Origin: Gammaproteobacteria bacterium
GTDB lineage: Bacteria; Pseudomonadota; Gammaproteobacteria; Pseudomonadales; DSM-25080
Assembly: GCA_013372965.1 (NCBI GenBank)
Contig: JABXIR010000279.1
Location: 1-9,773 of the forward strand
DNA length: 9,773 nt
Reading direction: 5' to 3'
This document shows, piece by piece, positions 6,039-9,773 of the stretch (the stretch's first letter is position 1; every line of letters begins with the position of its first letter). The notes under the pieces were generated by a model. The model did no database searches, was not told the origin of the DNA, and saw only the letters and a list, made by a program, of their open reading frames with translations. The position numbers were made by a program, and so were the translations under genes.

Positions 6039-6795
6039 ATTCACTCTGTTTGATTGCTCGTTTAGAGTAAATATCGAAGCGACCGGCCTTGCCTTTATGC
6101 GATACCGAGGGCGATTTATCCGCGAGAAACGGTGCGTTCTTGGGTCGCTTCACCACCACACGATATTCCGCGTGATCGAGTGCGATATCGAGAAGCTTAT
6201 CCGCGTCTTGGTCATGACCAACCAGCTCGTGAAACGCGGCCATATCTTTTTTGACCGCCGCCGATTTAGATCTCGATGGGAACATTGGATCGAGATACAC
6301 CATATCGAATCGATCCGAGCCCGCAAGTCTCTCAGCGCTATCACCGAGAATCAAATTCATACGCTGACACACGGTCGCTGCAGGTGAGTTTGACTCTTGA
6401 GCACGCTTTAAGCCATTTTCGAGGAGACAAGCAACAATAGGGTGACGTTCAAACAGAGTGACTCGAGCGCCGAGTGACGCCATGACGAACGCGTCTCGAC
6501 CTAAGCCCGCGGTCATATCGAGAATTGCAGGTTGGAACTTCGGTGATAATGAAAGAGCCTTAGCAATCGGCTGACCGTATCCACCTCCGTGAAGCCGACG
6601 ATACTCACTGGCAGCTGAACAAAAATCTACGGCCACATCCCCTTGTTTGGTCGTTGGAAACGCTAAAGAAACGAGTCCGTCGGAAACCCTTAGGATCATA
6701 TCCTCTGTTGGCATCGACACTTCAGTAATATCGTAACGTTGCGTTAAGGTCGACAAATCGACACTGTGGTCAGTCACCAATTGCTTAATCGGCAT
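6013..6795 (-). CDS. rsmJ: 16S rRNA (guanine1516-N2)-methyltransferase
   Basis: RsmJ uses S-adenosylmethionine to methylate the exocyclic amine of G1516 in 16S rRNA of the small subunit. The 260-residue protein has the family signatures in order: LHGGGYGQPIAKAL (68-81), SAM motif I ILDMTAGLGRDAF (91-103), FERHP (115-119) for the ribose-binding acid, the catalytic-type LDPMFP (168-173) with SRSKSAAVKKDM after it, VVVKRP (213-218) and GRFDIY (238-243) near the end. These match E. coli RsmJ (YhiQ) closely. A GAGAA ribosome site precedes the ATG by about seven bases, and the gene starts 13 bases after the MBL hydrolase stop, so it is the last gene of the dapA operon. The terminal 26 bases overlap the end of dapE on the other strand, and no intrinsic terminator is visible for either. 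Confidence 0.95.
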   Translation of the reverse strand: MPIKQLVTDHSVDLSTLTQRYDITEVSMPTEDMILRVSDGLVSLAFPTTKQGDVAVDFCSAASEYRRLHGGGYGQPIAKALSLSPKFQPAILDMTAGLGRDAFVMASLGARVTLFERHPIVACLLENGLKRAQESNSPAATVCQRMNLILGDSAERLAGSDRFDMVYLDPMFPSRSKSAAVKKDMAAFHELVGHDQDADKLLDIALDHAEYRVVVKRPKNAPFLADKSPSVSHKGKAGRFDIYSKRAIKQSEFISVVADE

Positions 6796-6808
6796 AAGAA
6801 TTTCTCAA

Positions 6809-7579
6809 TTAATCCGGTATCACTGGAATCCAATTATAGCCTTTGGCTTGTTCAGCGATCATCAAGGTAGACACATGTCCGCGATACGGTGTTAACAATT
6901 CATCAACTAACTTGGGACAGTTATTCTGTTCACTAATATGCGCCGCTATCAGCAACTGCAGCCGCTGGAGATCGAGTTGTCGCACAAACTCGAGAGCCTG
7001 CTGGTTATTTAAGTGCCCGTAATCACTTCCCACTCGCTGTTTAAGCCTTGGTGGGTAGGGTCCAAATCGAAGTCGATCCGAGCAATGATTGAACTCAATA
7101 AGCAGACCATCAAGGTCACTCATGACCTCACGCACGTGTGACGAGATAGACCCTAGATCAGTCAGTATCCCCAAACGCGCCTGACCCGATTCAAATACAA
7201 ATTGAACGGGCTCTTTGGAGTCATGAGGCACCGCCACAGGACATACGTCAATATCACCAATTTTGAATGGTGTGTGCGAGCAGATGAATTGGGTATTAAC
7301 GTCCGCATGCTGAGATTTTGCATGCCAGGTGCCCACCGTTGTGTAAACCGGAATATCAAGCGAACGAGCGAGAGTGGATACACCACCGATGTGATCCGAA
7401 TGTTCATGAGTCACTAAAATAGCGTCAAGATCAGACAGACTGAGCCCGATCGCTTCGGCCCGCGCTAGGGCCGTTTTCCGATTGTATCCGCAGTCGACCA
7501 TCAAAGTGGTTGAGCGACTGCGAACGAGGGTAGCATTGCCTTTGCTGCCACTACCCAGTGATGCCAATTCCAGGGACAT
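6809..7579 (-). CDS. MBL-fold metallohydrolase (YycJ/WalJ-like)
   Basis: A 256-residue cytoplasmic metallo-beta-lactamase-fold protein. It opens LASLGSGSKGNATLV (5-19), the conserved beginning of the YycJ-type group. Metal ligands are visible: THEHSDH (His58, His60, Asp62, His63), PHD (His119), TDLG (Asp141) and the C-terminal AHIS (His214). GHLNN at 188-192 gives a further conserved His. No beta-CASP domain is present, so it is not an RNase J/Z type. Relatives in Firmicutes act as DNA exonucleases; the substrate in gammaproteobacteria is not established to my knowledge. The ATG overlaps the bamC stop (TAATG) and has no clear Shine-Dalgarno, pointing to translational coupling. The same dapA-bamC-MBL order is found in Pseudomonas, where I recall purC following. 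Confidence 0.88.
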   Translation of the reverse strand: MSLELASLGSGSKGNATLVRSRSTTLMVDCGYNRKTALARAEAIGLSLSDLDAILVTHEHSDHIGGVSTLARSLDIPVYTTVGTWHAKSQHADVNTQFICSHTPFKIGDIDVCPVAVPHDSKEPVQFVFESGQARLGILTDLGSISSHVREVMSDLDGLLIEFNHCSDRLRFGPYPPRLKQRVGSDYGHLNNQQALEFVRQLDLQRLQLLIAAHISEQNNCPKLVDELLTPYRGHVSTLMIAEQAKGYNWIPVIPD

Positions 7580-8601
7580 TAATCGATTTGGTTTCGAATC
7601 GTTTCGATAACTCGTCGGCTACTGGCAAAATCATTGCCTAACACAGTGAGATGCACTTCATCGCCAACTTCCGTTACGACCAGAGTAAAACTCTCAACAG
7701 TGACGTCATCGCCACCGAACCAGCCACTAAACCAACCACTATCTTCCTCTTGAGTATTGGTGTAGCTAATATCGATTGCACTTTCATCACGACGGCTTTG
7801 CATTACCGTAATGGTGTCCGAATTAAGTGAAGAGGCAAGAGTCGCCCAAGCTCGATCCACATCAACTCGCAAAATTAACGTTGGGGTCGCTGCCTCGAGA
7901 TCAATCGCCGATTTGGGTTCACCACCAATTTCAGAGGCCAATAACGAAACCGTTTCAGCATCCGATTGGCTCGCGAGGATATTGGCAATTTGATCGACTA
8001 ACCAAGACTCACGTTGATCATTCGATTGCGTTCCATCCCAGCTCAATAGCGCATCGTCAGCCTCGCGCGTTAGTTGCGCATGCTCAACACGAATTTCCGT
8101 CATTGACGACACAAAGCCTGGCTCTACATGAATGCGAAAGCGATCTTTGGTTTCAGGCGTATCATTGAAGACGAGCCATGCCGTTTCAATTGTGCCTGCA
8201 CTAGGGTCCGCGGCAACAACATCAAGCTGCTGCTGATTTAACCAAGAGCGAAGCCTCGGCCAAACAGCCGCTGGAGATACATTGATGCTAACCCATTGAC
8301 GATTCGCCAAGCGTTTAATTTTGACTCGCTGAAAGTCACGCTGTGCGTTAAGCGCAGTTGGGCGAGGTACAGCAAAGTCGCCATCCTCATCGACAAACTC
8401 TACCTGCTGAGGAACGTCGGGAATGACGAACACGTCGCGAATTCGAGAGGTGTCGTACTCAGGTGGGACCTGAACAATGGTGATTGAAGACGCTGTTTTG
8501 TAATCTTCACCCTTGTCACGGAAATCTTGTTCTAATCCAAACCAGCTACAGCCGGTACCAAGACCCAATGCGGCCGAAAGGGCCAATAATTTAAAACGCA
8601 T
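7579..8601 (-). CDS. bamC: Outer membrane assembly lipoprotein BamC
   Basis: BamC (NlpB) is the lipoprotein subunit of the BamABCDE complex that folds beta-barrel proteins into the outer membrane. The 340-residue length matches the family (E. coli 344). It starts with a short signal, MRFKLLALSAALGLGTGC, with Cys18 as the lipidated residue; the -3 position is Gly, off the usual Leu. After it comes a long unstructured N-terminal segment (about 19-90) including VPPEYDTSRIRDVFVIPDVP, the kind of region that binds BamD. Two helix-grip domains follow, about 95-215 (QWVSINVSPAAVWPRLRSWL) and 225-340 (ILRVDVDRAWATLASSL, ending VLGNDFASSRRVIETI). Identification rests on architecture, length and position directly after dapA, as in E. 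coli and Pseudomonas. The start lies 27 bases after the dapA stop with a weak GAAG ribosome site. Confidence 0.88.
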   Translation of the reverse strand: MRFKLLALSAALGLGTGCSWFGLEQDFRDKGEDYKTASSITIVQVPPEYDTSRIRDVFVIPDVPQQVEFVDEDGDFAVPRPTALNAQRDFQRVKIKRLANRQWVSINVSPAAVWPRLRSWLNQQQLDVVAADPSAGTIETAWLVFNDTPETKDRFRIHVEPGFVSSMTEIRVEHAQLTREADDALLSWDGTQSNDQRESWLVDQIANILASQSDAETVSLLASEIGGEPKSAIDLEAATPTLILRVDVDRAWATLASSLNSDTITVMQSRRDESAIDISYTNTQEEDSGWFSGWFGGDDVTVESFTLVVTEVGDEVHLTVLGNDFASSRRVIETIRNQID

Positions 8602-8628
8602 CTACTTCTTCACTTAATTCTTTGAATA

Positions 8629-9504
8629 TTAATGGTCGACGGCCGCTTTAAGCGCTTCGTCAATCTTATTTTTATACTGGTCATCTAACGGCGTCAGTGG
8701 CAAACGAAGTTCATTTGCGCAAAGCCCTAGCTGAGACACAGCATATTTCACCGGGATCGGATTGGACTCAACGAACAAATCAGTGTGAAGTCTCATTAAC
8801 TTCGCATTAATCGTATGGGCCAAATCTCGGTCACCGGACAATGCCGCCTCGACAGCTTTAGACATCAGTTTCGGCTGAACGTTCGCGGTCACCGAAATAT
8901 TTCCTTTTGCGCCGTGAGCAATAAGCTCTACAGCCGTTGCGTCATCGCCAGAGTAAACCGCAAAATCATCCGATACAAGCGATGTTAACTCAGCGCCCCG
9001 ATCAACATCTCCCGTTGCATCTTTGATGCCAACGATTCTGGGGTGACGGGATAATTCCAAGACGGTGGCATTTTGCAAATCAACTCCCGTACGACCCGGT
9101 ACATTGTAAAGTATCACGTCGATATCACAGGCATCTGCTATCGCTGTAAAATGCGCATGCATTCCCCGCTGGGTCGGCTTGATATAATAAGGCGTCACCA
9201 CCAAGCACGCATCAACACCTGCTTCAGCCGCTTGACGAGTTAACTCAATCGCCTTAGGCGTCGCATTAGCGCCCGTTCCGGCGATCACCGGAACACGACC
9301 ATTCGCTATCGCGACGCATCGAGAAATAACCGACAATAACTCGTCATTCGTTAATGTCGTAGCCTCGCCGGTGGTACCCACTACGACAATGCCATGAGTC
9401 CCCTGATCGATATGCCACTCTACCAGTCGATCGAGCGCTTCAAAATCAACGCTACCATCTGCTTGAAACGGCGTAATCAATGCCACCAAGCTACCTGAAA
9501 TCAT
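8629..9504 (-). CDS. dapA: 4-hydroxy-tetrahydrodipicolinate synthase
   Basis: DapA condenses pyruvate with aspartate semialdehyde in the first step dedicated to diaminopimelate and lysine. The 291-residue TIM barrel keeps E. coli numbering: Thr44-Thr45 in GTTGE, Tyr107 in TPYY, Tyr133 and Arg138 in YNVPGRT, and the Schiff-base Lys161 in GIKDATGD; SGDDATA (185-191) and SNPIPVK (247-253) are also family marks. The lysine-inhibition site differs from E. coli: Thr49 (Ala), Asn53 (His), Leu56 (His) and Lys84 (Glu), while Asn80 and Tyr106 are kept, so lysine feedback may be weak or absent (inference). GGAG lies about 7 bases before the ATG. It leads a four-gene minus-strand run with bamC, the MBL hydrolase and rsmJ. 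Confidence 0.96.
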   Translation of the reverse strand: MISGSLVALITPFQADGSVDFEALDRLVEWHIDQGTHGIVVVGTTGEATTLTNDELLSVISRCVAIANGRVPVIAGTGANATPKAIELTRQAAEAGVDACLVVTPYYIKPTQRGMHAHFTAIADACDIDVILYNVPGRTGVDLQNATVLELSRHPRIVGIKDATGDVDRGAELTSLVSDDFAVYSGDDATAVELIAHGAKGNISVTANVQPKLMSKAVEAALSGDRDLAHTINAKLMRLHTDLFVESNPIPVKYAVSQLGLCANELRLPLTPLDDQYKNKIDEALKAAVDH

Positions 9505-9538
9505 TTAATTACTCCCATTACGGTCGTGATGCTCGAAC

Positions 9539-9567
9539 ATCTTAATTGCGCCTATGATTAAACTCAA
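9539..9567 (-). promoter_or_regulatory. Possible dapA operon promoter
   Basis: In the 75-bp gap before dapA the minus strand has TTGAGT (9567-9562), a 17-bp spacer and TAAGAT (9544-9539), each matching four of six sigma-70 positions. The leader would be about 28 bases. No terminator is visible after the aldo/keto reductase gene, so read-through from it is also possible. Confidence 0.4.
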
Positions 9568-9579
9568 CCACTGCCCGCT

Positions 9580-9773
9580 CTAAGGCGCAGGATTCGGACT
9601 ATCGGCGTGAATTTTATCTATTTCGTTTAGCACATCGTTACTGAGCAAGACAGAGCAGGCTTTGATATTTTGCTGAAGTTGCTCGAGTGAAGTCGCCCCA
9701 ATAATATTACTGGTCACAAACCTTCGGTTCATCACGAAGGCTTGGGCGAGTTCTGTTGGCGTCAAGCCTTGGC
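9580..9773 (-). CDS. Aldo/keto reductase, Tas-like, C-terminal part only
   Basis: The visible 63 C-terminal residues run to the window edge without a start, so the gene continues to the right. The sequence (QGLTPTELAQAFV, RRFVTSNIIGATSLEQLQ and the end NPAP) corresponds closely to the last part of E. coli Tas, an NADP(H)-linked aldo/keto reductase of about 346 residues. SNIIGATSLEQL is the conserved C-terminal region contacting the cofactor phosphate in this superfamily. The physiological substrate of Tas is not defined. It is transcribed towards dapA, 75 bases upstream, and its stop is TAG. The TTG at 9765 is an internal codon, not a start. Confidence 0.85.
   Translation of the reverse strand, partial: QGLTPTELAQAFVMNRRFVTSNIIGATSLEQLQQNIKACSVLLSNDVLNEIDKIHADSPNPAP

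Noticed and set aside
6042..6069. Inverted repeat ACTCT/AGAGT near the dapE-rsmJ junction as a terminator
   Set aside because: Only five A/T-rich pairs with a long loop and no T-tract; it also lies within rsmJ coding sequence.

Overview
The window looks like ordinary chromosomal DNA of a gammaproteobacterium of moderate GC content. The evidence is the type of ortholog present (DapE, RsmJ, YffB, BamC and Tas all close to E. coli proteins; DapD of the long Pseudomonas-type form), the gene order dapA-bamC-MBL hydrolase (as I recall it from Pseudomonas), and an rRNA-operon leader that resembles the E. coli rrn leader almost word for word. The species cannot be named from the sequence. I see no mobile element, CRISPR array, phage gene, tRNA or transfer signature.

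Layout. Positions 1-348 (read on the minus strand) hold no protein gene. They are the start of an rRNA operon whose 16S gene should lie just beyond position 1: two tandem promoters P1 and P2, both TTTACA-16 bp-TATAAT, an A/T-tract UP element before P2, a boxB-like hairpin, boxA and a boxC-like leader element. Positions 349-828 (minus) encode a small exported DUF6702-type protein. Positions 913-3330 (minus) encode a large exported M1-family zinc metallopeptidase, with an intrinsic terminator between the two. After a divergent intergenic region (3331-3553) comes a plus-strand operon: an ArsC/Spx-like YffB protein, dapD and dapE (3554-6038). It converges, with a 26-bp tail-to-tail overlap, on a minus-strand operon that reads dapA, bamC, MBL-fold hydrolase, rsmJ (9504 down to 6013). 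The right edge carries the C-terminus of a Tas-like aldo/keto reductase, cut off by the window.

How the genes fit together. DapA, DapD and DapE are three enzymes of the succinylase branch of lysine/meso-diaminopimelate synthesis: DapA makes the ring precursor, DapD succinylates tetrahydrodipicolinate, and DapE removes the succinyl group. Their product is needed for lysine and peptidoglycan, and BamC of the outer-membrane assembly machine is encoded with dapA, so the cluster has a cell-envelope theme. rsmJ (16S rRNA methylation) and the rrn promoters concern ribosomes. Nothing here is a clearly undescribed system. The points most worth a second look are the complete rrn control region with a helically phased UP element and a large inverted repeat spanning the P1 start, the DapA lysine-site substitutions, the terminator placed before rather than after the DUF6702 gene, and rsmJ as the last gene of the dapA-bamC operon.
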